From Methylophaga sp. OBS4 (GTDB taxonomy: Bacteria > Pseudomonadota > Gammaproteobacteria > Nitrosococcales > Methylophagaceae), in NCBI RefSeq assembly GCF_026319305.1, contig NZ_JAPDMV010000007.1, forward strand, positions 18,224 to 82,223: a stretch of DNA of 64,000 bases. The letters are read 5' to 3'. Of the stretch, positions 17,701 through 24,397 are shown piece after piece; within the stretch, counting starts at the first letter, position 1, and each line of letters begins with the position of its first letter. Under the pieces are notes generated by a model. The model saw only the letters and a list, made by a program, of their open reading frames with translations. It was not told where the DNA came from and made no database searches. Both the position numbers and the translations under genes were made by a program.

Positions 17701-17832
17701 AGCGGGCCCGGTTCCGAAATTCAGCGACCACTCGCCATTGTTGTGATCGGCGGCCTCGTCAGTGCCACTCTGCTGACGCTGGTATTGCTGCCGCTTTTAT
17801 TCAGGCGCTTTGGCGTAGTAAAAATGCAGTGA
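14758..17832 (+). CDS. Heavy-metal RND efflux pump (CusA/CzcA family)
   Basis: 1,024 residues, the size of HME-RND pumps. The N-terminal DAFPDVSTTQVKI and the long periplasmic loops are typical. TM4 reads AIGMLVDAAVVVVEN, resembling the monovalent-metal (CusA-like) group rather than the CzcA pattern, which has an additional upstream Asp. The periplasmic FMPTMDEGDLIVQLEKLPS region lacks the Met of CusA at the expected place, so copper/silver specificity is not assured. It follows the adaptor directly and precedes DUF3240, a frequent partner. The stretch looks GC-richer than the flanks (hand counts of sample lines 53-63% against about 50%), consistent with acquisition. Confidence 0.93.
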   Translation: MILDALIRFSLSQRLLMLLAVFALAGLGWRAFNLTPIDAFPDVSTTQVKIILKASGMTPEEVETRITALVEVEMLGIPKQRMLRSIVKYGLTDITVDFEEGTDIYWARQQVAERLGAIRDVLPEGLEGGLAPMTTPLGEMFMFTVNSERMSLTERRELLDWVIRPALRSVPGVADVNSLGGRVKTFEVVPNLQRMAAMNISLADIEAAVADNNRNDGSGRISEGEEVLLVRAQGSIQQIEDLNRIVVKSDYAEQVLLPQVANIRIGALTRYGAVSKDGRGEAVQGLVLGLRGANAKQVIQGIEARLDKLKPSLPEDVTIDVFYNRGELVSDAIHTVTKALMEAVVLVLLLLLLFLGNLRAAITVALVLPLAAMVTFILMRQFNLSANLMSLGGLTIAIGMLVDAAVVVVENVVSQLTDKKRAAVLPRLHLIYRAVKDVAVPVTSGIVIIIIVFLPLLTLQGLEGKLFIPVALTIVFALAGSLLLSLTVIPVLASFLLTRVSHEEPWLPRMLKRLYEPVLDWSLSHGAWIIGIAVALLIAAGVLYTQVGKTFMPTMDEGDLIVQLEKLPSISLEQSVDIDRRVQQALLERVPDITGIVARTGADELGLDPMGLNETDTFLVLKPREQWQSADKEVLKQRIREVLDGFPGLIYGFTQPIEMRVSEMLTGVRGDLAIKVFGEDGHQLSELANRIVGLVSTIDGADDVITTQTEGAQYYQLEIDELAIGRLGLTVEEVLPQLRLLIEGRQVGTVYQSARRYPLVIKGEQAMRRSAAAFAGSRLVVSENRRIAVSDIASLKRVEGPVATKREQGQRMAVVVANVSNRDLVSFVEEAQRLVNETIELPVGYSLSWGGQFENQQRAAKRLMIVIPVALVLIFLLLFSTFHSLRQATLVMSNVPFAMVGGIAALWVTGEYMSVPASVGFIALLGIAVLNGVVMVTYFNDLLARGMKVGDAVREGALRRLRPVLMTATIAAFGLVPLLFASGPGSEIQRPLAIVVIGGLVSATLLTLVLLPLLFRRFGVVKMQ

Positions 17833-17841
17833 GGCTATGAA

Positions 17842-18138
17842 ATGAAAATACTTCTGACTCTGATCGTAACCCCTGTGTTGGAACAAAGCCTGACGGACTG
17901 GCTGTTGGTGCATCCGCAAATAGAAGGTTTTACCTCGCATACGGCTTTCGGACATGGGGGGCATCATGCCCTGACGATTGCGGAGCAGGTTAGCGGACGT
18001 CGCAAGCAGATCGTGTTCTGGCTGGAGATGGAACAGGCACTGGCTGAAGAAGTACTTGTGCAACTGAAGCTGGATTTCGCCGGCAGCGAGTTGCATTACT
18101 GGCAAATACCATTAAACGCTCACGGTGTACTGAACTGA
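17842..18138 (+). CDS. DUF3240 family protein (PII-like, metal efflux associated)
   Basis: 98 residues, cytosolic, starting 9 nt after the pump stop. It fits the DUF3240 pattern of small ferredoxin-like alpha/beta proteins: MKILLTLIVTPVLEQSLTDWL, then GHGGHHALTIAEQVSGRR and HYWQIPL at the end. The family is usually encoded after CusA/CzcA-type pumps, where a metal-sensing or PII-like regulatory role is suspected. The His-rich GHGGHH at ~42-47 could bind metal. It ends 2 nt before the convergent lapG stop. Confidence 0.8.
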   Translation: MKILLTLIVTPVLEQSLTDWLLVHPQIEGFTSHTAFGHGGHHALTIAEQVSGRRKQIVFWLEMEQALAEEVLVQLKLDFAGSELHYWQIPLNAHGVLN

Positions 18139-18140
18139 AG

Positions 18141-18800
18141 CTAGTCCACGGCCTCCATTTGCATACGCCTGGTCAGATTGCTCCACAAGGATAGCCTGGA
18201 TGCATCCCCGACGCGTTGACCTTCACCACGGGATTTAGCCAGCCACAAACCGGTACCGTTAAAGCTGTAAACCGGCACCAGATCATTACGCTTGCTGGCC
18301 GGTTTGATGTCGGTAATCAAATTGTCCAGTACCAGTGGTACCGCACGTTTGTTCTCAAAATAGGTCAACACCATGTGCGCCTGATTAATTTCGACCGCTT
18401 TAACATAGGTGAGGCGCAGTTTGTTTTCATCTATGCCTAACTCCTTGAGCGTGAAGTACTTGGCGATGGAATAATCCTCACAGTCACCCGCGCCGATGGA
18501 GAGCATTTCCAGCGGTGTTGCCCAATAATCATTTTCCTTCCACAAGCTGAGATCGTCGATAAACATAACGTTGGAATTGAAGAACTGGTTGACTGCCTCG
18601 AGCTTCTCCATTTCTGACAAATCCTGACTTTGGACCACTAAATCACGCCAGCCCTCCACCCGTTGCCGGGCAAAGCGGTTGTATTTACCTTCAATCTTGT
18701 CCAGCAATTGTTCGCTGATATTGAACTCCGCCAGTAAGGGCAGAGACAATAGCAGGCAAGCCGAAAGCAAACCGATTGTGAGGTGACGATAATTGAGCAT
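18141..18800 (-). CDS. lapG: LapG-type periplasmic cysteine protease (transglutaminase-like)
   Basis: 219 residues with a signal sequence (MLNYRHLTIGLLSACLLLSLPLLAEF). The catalytic Cys lies in IGAGDCEDYSIAKY (~C112), His in NQAHMVL (~145) and Asp in LVLDNLI (~163), giving the papain-like triad of the LapG family. LapG cleaves the N-terminus of a large surface adhesin (LapA type) and releases biofilm cells when c-di-GMP is low. It lies 14 nt after lapD on the same strand, the standard pair. No LapA-like adhesin or type I secretion gene is in this window. Confidence 0.93.
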   Translation of the reverse strand: MLNYRHLTIGLLSACLLLSLPLLAEFNISEQLLDKIEGKYNRFARQRVEGWRDLVVQSQDLSEMEKLEAVNQFFNSNVMFIDDLSLWKENDYWATPLEMLSIGAGDCEDYSIAKYFTLKELGIDENKLRLTYVKAVEINQAHMVLTYFENKRAVPLVLDNLITDIKPASKRNDLVPVYSFNGTGLWLAKSRGEGQRVGDASRLSLWSNLTRRMQMEAVD

Positions 18801-18814
18801 GAGCCTTGTTCGGC

Positions 18815-20713
18815 TTATCTGCTGATGCCGAATATGCCGGCTTGTTTGACGATTTCAAAGTCTTCGTCAGCCTTAACGGATTCAGCCAATACTTTGATTT
18901 CCAACAGGCTGGAGACCTCCTGGATAATTTCCAGAAAGTCGGGTTTGCTGACATTGCCGCGAATATCCTGGGTCAGATCCCGCGCCAGACGAATGTAGTC
19001 GATATGCAGTTCTCTGAGCATATCGATAGCGATAATGTCCGATGAATAACGTTTGAGCAGGGTAGTCGCACCCAAAGATTTAACAAAGCCGCTGAAGCTG
19101 GCAAAAGCGGTAATATCCTTGGCCGCTGCGTAGGCTGTCACAGAAAATGCCAGCAAATCCGGGGCAATCAAGGATTGTTCCAGTCGTGCTTTCAGCCAGT
19201 TCTGGAACTCGATGGAAGCCACAGACACCATCGACAGATTAATGGTGACCGGTGTGGCCTGCTGCTGCTGTTCCATTTTATGGATGATTTTGTTGATAAT
19301 GCATTTATCCAGTGACTCGGCCAATTCAAATACCTGTGCCATCGAGAAGAACGTACCGATGGACAGCTTGTTACCCTCGGTATCTTTCACCACGGTAAAG
19401 GCTTCTTCCATCACTTTCACCGGTACATCGCCACTGTAATTGAACGCTTCAGCGGTAAAGGTGATTTCAGGTGAGTTATCCTCAATAGTGCGAATAATGG
19501 CGGCTTTCCAGTCCTGCTCGGTCATCGAGCTGATGGAGTCCTGTTTGATAAAGAAGGCATTCTGGCCGATGTTGCGTGCCTGTTCATAGGCTTCCACCAT
19601 GGCAGGCATCAGCCGGTCAAATTCGCTGGCACGATCAAAATAAACTATGCCGGTATGTACCATGTCGTCGATATCATATTGTTGCCCTAGTTGAGTGATA
19701 TCGTGCTTGAGTTGTTCGGCCAATGCTGTGATTGAACTCACATCAGCTTGTTGGCTGAGCAAGGCGAATTCAGAACCGTAGAGCCGGTAAGCCAAAGTGT
19801 GTTCAGGTGTGGATTGAGTCAGTACTTTGGCAAAGTCACGCAATAAACTGTCGACCAGTTGGTTGCCCTTGTCTTTGGTGATGGCAGCCAGATCATCAAA
19901 CTTGATATAAAAAACATAACCGTTATTACCGGCAGATAAAGCCCGTTTGACATCGACACCGAAGGTGGCCTGATTGAATAATTGCGTCAGTTGATCCCGT
20001 TTCAGACTATCGTTGAGTGAATCCAGGCGACTGTTAAGCCGGGTAATGGTATCGCCGATTTTTTTCGACATACTGTTCATGGACTGAGCCACTTGTCTGA
20101 CTTCTCGTGTCCATGGCAAGTGTTCAATAGCGACAAAATTACCCTTTGAGATTTCGGTAGCTTGTTTCTGAATAGCTTTCAGCGGCTGCAGCGTAAAACG
20201 CAAAACCAGCATCAACAGGGCAAAAGCCCCAATAAAAATAATCACCGAAAACAGCAGGGTCTCTTTGGCCTGTTGATATAGTTTGAGATAGCCGTACGCC
20301 GGATTACTGCTTACATATAATGTGCCGGAAATATTCCAGCCTGAACTGATTTCAGACACGGCGGTGGCTGTTTTCATCGGCACTAATGTAATCAGCCACG
20401 AAGGCACGCCTTCCATCTGCACCGGGTTGCTCAGTTTGACCAGCTCTTCGCCATCAACGTTGACCAGACGCATTTCCTTGTAATAGCCCATATCAAAAAT
20501 GGCATTCATCATGGTCAGCAGGATCGGGTCCTGTTCATTTTCCATATGCGGACTGAGAGAAAGCCCAAGTGAAGTCGCCGTATCCTGCACATGTATTTCG
20601 GATTCGACTTCCAGATAGTTACGGATATTGCCCATACTCAGCACAAAACTCACTGAAAAAACTATCAAAAATATCAAACTGATCAGAATTAACAGCTGTT
20701 TGGAAAGGGACAT
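18815..20713 (-). CDS. lapD: LapD-type c-di-GMP receptor (degenerate GGDEF-EAL)
   Basis: 632 residues. TM1 at ~8-28 is followed by a periplasmic output domain (~30-150), TM2 at ~153-175, HAMP, a degenerate GGDEF (RLYGSEF where the signature should be) and a degenerate EAL (AEAFNYSG instead of EALxR, without DDFGTG). Such proteins bind c-di-GMP in the EAL domain and sequester LapG through the periplasmic domain, protecting the adhesin. The order lapD-lapG supports this call. No catalytic activity is expected. Confidence 0.93.
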   Translation of the reverse strand: MSLSKQLLILISLIFLIVFSVSFVLSMGNIRNYLEVESEIHVQDTATSLGLSLSPHMENEQDPILLTMMNAIFDMGYYKEMRLVNVDGEELVKLSNPVQMEGVPSWLITLVPMKTATAVSEISSGWNISGTLYVSSNPAYGYLKLYQQAKETLLFSVIIFIGAFALLMLVLRFTLQPLKAIQKQATEISKGNFVAIEHLPWTREVRQVAQSMNSMSKKIGDTITRLNSRLDSLNDSLKRDQLTQLFNQATFGVDVKRALSAGNNGYVFYIKFDDLAAITKDKGNQLVDSLLRDFAKVLTQSTPEHTLAYRLYGSEFALLSQQADVSSITALAEQLKHDITQLGQQYDIDDMVHTGIVYFDRASEFDRLMPAMVEAYEQARNIGQNAFFIKQDSISSMTEQDWKAAIIRTIEDNSPEITFTAEAFNYSGDVPVKVMEEAFTVVKDTEGNKLSIGTFFSMAQVFELAESLDKCIINKIIHKMEQQQQATPVTINLSMVSVASIEFQNWLKARLEQSLIAPDLLAFSVTAYAAAKDITAFASFSGFVKSLGATTLLKRYSSDIIAIDMLRELHIDYIRLARDLTQDIRGNVSKPDFLEIIQEVSSLLEIKVLAESVKADEDFEIVKQAGIFGISR

Positions 20714-20960
20714 AATAATTTCCTCGGAACAATGGTTTTAGCCGGTATTTAGGACTACACCTGGTAAGTGAGGTAACGATACCCCCAGTGCCGCATGCAG
20801 GCAAGACTAGTGCGCAGCGGCAAGATACAAAGAGGCGCTGAATCCGTTAATATCACATTGAAAGCGCCCTGGTTATATCGCGGTTGGATTATATGATAAT
20901 GCTTTTACTTTTCAGAAGCGGTTGCTAGGATCTGCCTTTAATCTCCTCAAGGTCTCTTAC

Positions 20961-21881
20961 ATGTTCACAGTCCTGTTGCAAATGGCGCTGCTGGTCGCCT
21001 TCGGTACGCTCTGGCAACAGTTGGCCCCCAGGCATATTCCGGCGCTGGCACACCGGCGGGCATTGACTGATCTGGTTTTTTATATCTTACTGCCAGCTAT
21101 GGTGCTGGATGTCATTTGGCGGGCGCCGGTGGACCACACCTCCATGAAGATTTCTCTGGTGGCAATGTCAGGCTTGGCTTGTGCCGCCATCGCCATGTGG
21201 CTGGTGTTAAGAGTTTTACCCACCACTCAGGCGCAAAAAGGTTCGCTGATGCTGGCGGCTATCTTTCCCAATGTAACTTATCTGGGTTTGCCGGTATTGG
21301 ATCAGGTTTTAGGCAGTTGGACCAATTCAGTGGTATTGCAGTTTGATCTGTTTGCCTGCACACCGGTGCTGATGACTTTGGGTATTCTGATGGCGCATCA
21401 CTACGGTTCCACCGAGAGGCCCGTTCATCCGCTGCATGAACTGATGCGGGTGCCACCGCTATGGGCCGTGGCTTTTGCTCTCATGCTCAATGTTTTTGAT
21501 GTGCCGCAACCCGATATTGTGCATGGTACTTTATCAGTACTTTCAGGTGGGGTAGTGCCCTTGATGCTGATCGCGTTAGGCATGAGTATTCGCTGGGACA
21601 GTCTGCATTTGAGATTTATCCCGTTGTTGTTGCCGGTGGTGTTAATTAGTTTGTTGTGGGCGCCGACGGTAGTTTTCTTCAGCAGCTATTTTTTTGATAT
21701 GCCACAACATGTTTTAACGGCTGCGGTATTGTTGGCTGCGATGCCGACAATGGTGTTCGGCATTGTGATATGCGAACGCTATCAGCTGGATAGTCCCTTG
21801 TATGCCGCTGCGGTAACGTTAACGACGCTGTGCAGTGTCGCGACCTTACCGGTTTGGTATTATTTTTTACCGCCCGCCTGA
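20961..21881 (+). CDS. AEC-family transporter (auxin-efflux-carrier-like)
   Basis: About 306 residues from the ATG at 20961, with AAGG at 20949-20952. An upstream in-frame TTG at 20922 lacks such support. Around ten hydrophobic segments in two repeats: MFTVLLQMALLVAFGTLWQQ at the start, ILLPAMVLDVIW, FPNVTYLGLPVLDQVLG and VLLAAMPTMVFGIVI. The family exports or exchanges organic anions such as malate/malonate. The substrate is not deducible. It converges on the CinA-like gene with a 22-nt overlap. Confidence 0.88.
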   Translation: MFTVLLQMALLVAFGTLWQQLAPRHIPALAHRRALTDLVFYILLPAMVLDVIWRAPVDHTSMKISLVAMSGLACAAIAMWLVLRVLPTTQAQKGSLMLAAIFPNVTYLGLPVLDQVLGSWTNSVVLQFDLFACTPVLMTLGILMAHHYGSTERPVHPLHELMRVPPLWAVAFALMLNVFDVPQPDIVHGTLSVLSGGVVPLMLIALGMSIRWDSLHLRFIPLLLPVVLISLLWAPTVVFFSSYFFDMPQHVLTAAVLLAAMPTMVFGIVICERYQLDSPLYAAAVTLTTLCSVATLPVWYYFLPPA

Positions 21882-22612
21882 TCTGACCAGATAAAACCGG
21901 CTCGTTCAATAGCGGTAATCATCATCGCCATAGCCTGTTCAACATCTTGTTCTTCTCCGCGTAAACTGAGTTCGATATGTGGCTCATCACCCAGATGAGG
22001 CAGGCTGGACAACAGCAGTCTGGGAAAGCGGGCGACGATTTCGGTCATGGTATCGAGCAAGTCTGATTCACGGCCCCAGCTGATAAAAATAATGCGTTCT
22101 GCTTTCGGTTTCAAATCCCGCAAAGTCTGATATTCATTATCCAGCACCCATTCCAGCATCGGCCAGGCCATTTCCGGGAAGCCGGGCATGAAATGATGAT
22201 GACCGAAACTAAAACCCGGTACCCGATTGATCGGGTTGGGAATAATACGGCTGCCCTCAGGGAGGTAGCCCATTAAGATCCGGTTCGGATAGGCACTGTC
22301 GCCAAACTGGGTTTCGATTTCTTTAATGGCTTCCGGATGCGGGCGCAACGGAACATTATTGACCAAGGCAACCGTCTGACGGGTTCGATCATCCGGTGTG
22401 GCACCGATACCGCCGAAACTGAATACCAGATCATCGGTAGCCATGGAAAAACGCATGAAACGCTCCAGCTGTTGGGCATCATCACCGACGATAATCGTCC
22501 AGCTCAGTTCCAGCCCACGTTCAGCTAATACCGACTGCAGATGCGCAAAATGCTGATCCTTGCGTTTACCACTGAGGATTTCGTCGCCAATGATCAGCGC
22601 GCCAATCTTCAT
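21860..22612 (-). CDS. CinA N-terminal/MoaB-like molybdopterin-binding domain protein
   Basis: 250 residues. GALIIGDEILSGKRKDQHFAHL at the N-terminus and LVFSFGGIGATPDDRTRQT (~62-80) are the signatures of the MoCF_biosynth/CinA-N domain. The C-terminal pyridine-nucleotide (NMN deamidase) domain of full CinA is absent, so this is the stand-alone type found in many proteobacteria. Its role is uncertain; ADP-ribose or nucleotide hydrolysis has been described for CinA N-domains. It is translationally coupled to the globin gene upstream (1-nt overlap). Confidence 0.88.
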   Translation of the reverse strand: MKIGALIIGDEILSGKRKDQHFAHLQSVLAERGLELSWTIIVGDDAQQLERFMRFSMATDDLVFSFGGIGATPDDRTRQTVALVNNVPLRPHPEAIKEIETQFGDSAYPNRILMGYLPEGSRIIPNPINRVPGFSFGHHHFMPGFPEMAWPMLEWVLDNEYQTLRDLKPKAERIIFISWGRESDLLDTMTEIVARFPRLLLSSLPHLGDEPHIELSLRGEEQDVEQAMAMMITAIERAGFIWSDQAGGKK

Positions 22613-23010
22613 CAGGATTGCTGCTCTGCCTGATTACGCATGAAATCTGCCGTTTGCACAAAAGAGGACATCAATTGTTCGGAAAACAAGGGATCCAGGT
22701 CCAGGGTTTTAAGCGCCTGCGCCATGCAATACAGCCATTGGTCTCGTTCTTCAATGCCAATCGGGAACGGCAGATGCCGCCCTCGCAGGCGAGGATGACC
22801 AAAACGATCGGTATACAAAGGCGGACCACCAAGCCAGCCAGTCAGGAAAAGATACAGCTTCTCTTCACTGATGCTGATGTCTTCCGGGTGAAGTTCCCGT
22901 ATCAGCTGTGTTTGCGGTGTATCACACATGATCTGGTAGAAGGTCTTACAAAGCTTGCGTACCGCTTGTTCGCCGCCGATACGCTCATAAGGTGTGGCAA
23001 GTTCTGACAT
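22612..23010 (-). CDS. Group II truncated haemoglobin
   Basis: 132 residues. The proximal-His region RFGHPRLRGRHLPFPIG and the helical YERIGGEQAVRKLCKTFYQIM start mark a TrHb2 (trHbO-like) globin. LTGWLGGPPLYTDR is the conserved E/F-helix loop. Such globins bind O2 and NO and are thought to protect against reactive nitrogen or aid low-oxygen respiration. That would fit the NO-detoxification genes at 35-39.5 kb, but no shared regulation is visible. Confidence 0.92.
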   Translation of the reverse strand: MSELATPYERIGGEQAVRKLCKTFYQIMCDTPQTQLIRELHPEDISISEEKLYLFLTGWLGGPPLYTDRFGHPRLRGRHLPFPIGIEERDQWLYCMAQALKTLDLDPLFSEQLMSSFVQTADFMRNQAEQQS

Positions 23011-23144
23011 GAATCTTTCGCTATTAAAATGCTAATCTTATCGTGATTTGTATGACTGATAAAGTCATTCAAGGTTGCGGCATAGGCTATAGACAAGGAT
23101 AATTAATTGTTTTGGGGTAATAATTAAGTAAGGAGTAATTATTA

Positions 23145-23693
23145 ATGAGCGACAAAATTATCATGCGAACAGGCGAAGCTTTGGTAGCCGGTGGTCCTCC
23201 GTTTACAGCGGCAGAACCTGAAGTTGTTATCGGTGAATTGGATGGTCCTGTCGGTACCGCATTTGCCAATCTGATGGGAGACCAGGTTCAAGGTCACTCT
23301 CGTGTTCTGGCCTTAATGAACACTGATATGCAAGTGCGCCCAGCGACCATTATGGTCAGTAAAGTCACTGTTAAGAAAACAGCCTACACCAATATTCTGA
23401 TGGGCACCGTGCAAGGCGCAATTGCCAACGGCGTTTTGGATGCGGTTCGTAACGGCACTATTCCCAAAGAAAAAGCCAATGATCTGGGTATCATCGTTTC
23501 AGTATGGCTGAACCCGAGCATTACCACAGTAGAAGATCTGGATCACGAAGCGTTGTTCAACATTCATCGTGAAGCGACTCGCCGCGCAATTGAAAAAGCG
23601 ATGAACAATGAACCCAGCATTGATTACCTGCTGGAAAATCAGGACAAACTGGTTCACAAGTACTACCAGAAAGAACTGGATGCAAAGAAATAA
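23145..23693 (+). CDS. fae: Formaldehyde-activating enzyme homologue (Fae family, divergent)
   Basis: 182 residues. GEALVAGG, IGELDGPVGTAFAN and VRPATIMVSKVTV are the Fae signature blocks. Canonical Fae condenses formaldehyde with tetrahydromethanopterin, the entry to C1 oxidation. Aligned by eye with the Methylorubrum enzyme, the catalytic His of the AHIDLIIG segment is replaced here (AEPEVVIG), so this is probably one of the Fae2/Fae3-type paralogues whose function is less clear. It has a strong terminator (23764-23800), and AAGGAG at 23129 serves as ribosome-binding site. Monocistronic. Confidence 0.85.
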   Translation: MSDKIIMRTGEALVAGGPPFTAAEPEVVIGELDGPVGTAFANLMGDQVQGHSRVLALMNTDMQVRPATIMVSKVTVKKTAYTNILMGTVQGAIANGVLDAVRNGTIPKEKANDLGIIVSVWLNPSITTVEDLDHEALFNIHREATRRAIEKAMNNEPSIDYLLENQDKLVHKYYQKELDAKK

Positions 23694-23763
23694 AACTGGA
23701 AACTCAGTGAGTTAGCTGTGGTCTCTTTATATTGAGGATTGATCCACAGCCTCAAAGTTTTTG

Positions 23764-23800
23764 ACGGTCTGTCCACTAAAGTGGATAGACCGTTTTTTTT
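23764..23800 (+). terminator. Rho-independent terminator of the fae homologue
   Basis: A 13-bp stem (23764-23776 paired with 23781-23793, one G-U pair), a TAAA loop and a run of eight T (23793-23800). It lies about 70 nt after the stop codon. Confidence 0.93.
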
Positions 23801-23806
23801 GCAATG

Positions 23807-23812
23807 TATAAT
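23807..23812 (+). promoter_or_regulatory. TATAAT -10 box close to the next ATG (possible leaderless start)
   Basis: A perfect TATAAT ends only 8 nt before the ATG at 23821. Transcription from it would begin at or within 2 nt of the start codon, and no Shine-Dalgarno sequence is seen. The -35 would fall within the terminator stem and is weak, so the call is tentative. Confidence 0.4.
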
Positions 23813-23820
23813 GACCCCAT

Positions 23821-24348
23821 ATGACAAATGACACTGCCAAAGCTGACGTGGAACTCTATTCTATAGATAAACTGATGCACGAAACCCGGCAACTGGCCGC
23901 CAAGTACCGCCAGACCACGGGGAATACTTTGCCGGTTACCGGTGAAATCGCCCGTTTTGATGCTGCAAAAGCCCTTAAACTGAAACTCATCGACGATCCG
24001 GCCAGTAGCTTTGATGCCTTGGGTACCGGAGAACGTGACAATCAACGTATCATCATCAAAGGCCGGGCCATTTTCGAGTCGACACGATCCAGCCCGCGAA
24101 TCGGGCAGCTGAATCCCGAACAGAACTGGGATCTGGTGGTATTGGTTTTATTTGATGACCATTACGAACCCGATGAAATCTATCAAGCGAGCAAGGAAGA
24201 TATTGCTGCAGCCATGAAAGAGAAAGAGGGCAGTGCACGCAAAAAACGGGGTGCGATGTCAATTGCCCAGTTCAAAATTATCGGTCAGCGTGTCTGGAGT
24301 CGTGAAAACGGCCTTGAGCAGGAAATATGGGATAACCAGGACGGTTGA
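23821..24348 (+). CDS. Conserved-type hypothetical protein, soluble
   Basis: 175 residues with no signal peptide or membrane segment. It starts with a helical MHETRQLAAKYRQTTGNTLPVTGEIARFDAAKAL. The middle is an alpha/beta part (QRIIIKGRAIFES...WDLVVLVLFDDHY) and the end is a basic segment (SARKKRGAMSIAQFKIIGQRVW) that could touch nucleic acid. This resembles the DUF6998-type architecture, but I am not sure of the family. The ATG is close to a TATAAT, with no ribosome-binding site. It sits 49 nt before yoaA and may be co-transcribed with it. Confidence 0.75.
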   Translation: MTNDTAKADVELYSIDKLMHETRQLAAKYRQTTGNTLPVTGEIARFDAAKALKLKLIDDPASSFDALGTGERDNQRIIIKGRAIFESTRSSPRIGQLNPEQNWDLVVLVLFDDHYEPDEIYQASKEDIAAAMKEKEGSARKKRGAMSIAQFKIIGQRVWSRENGLEQEIWDNQDG

Positions 24349-24397
24349 ACAAAAAGTTCGCCAGTTGATTGGGTATAAATAACCGCATGGGCCTGTA

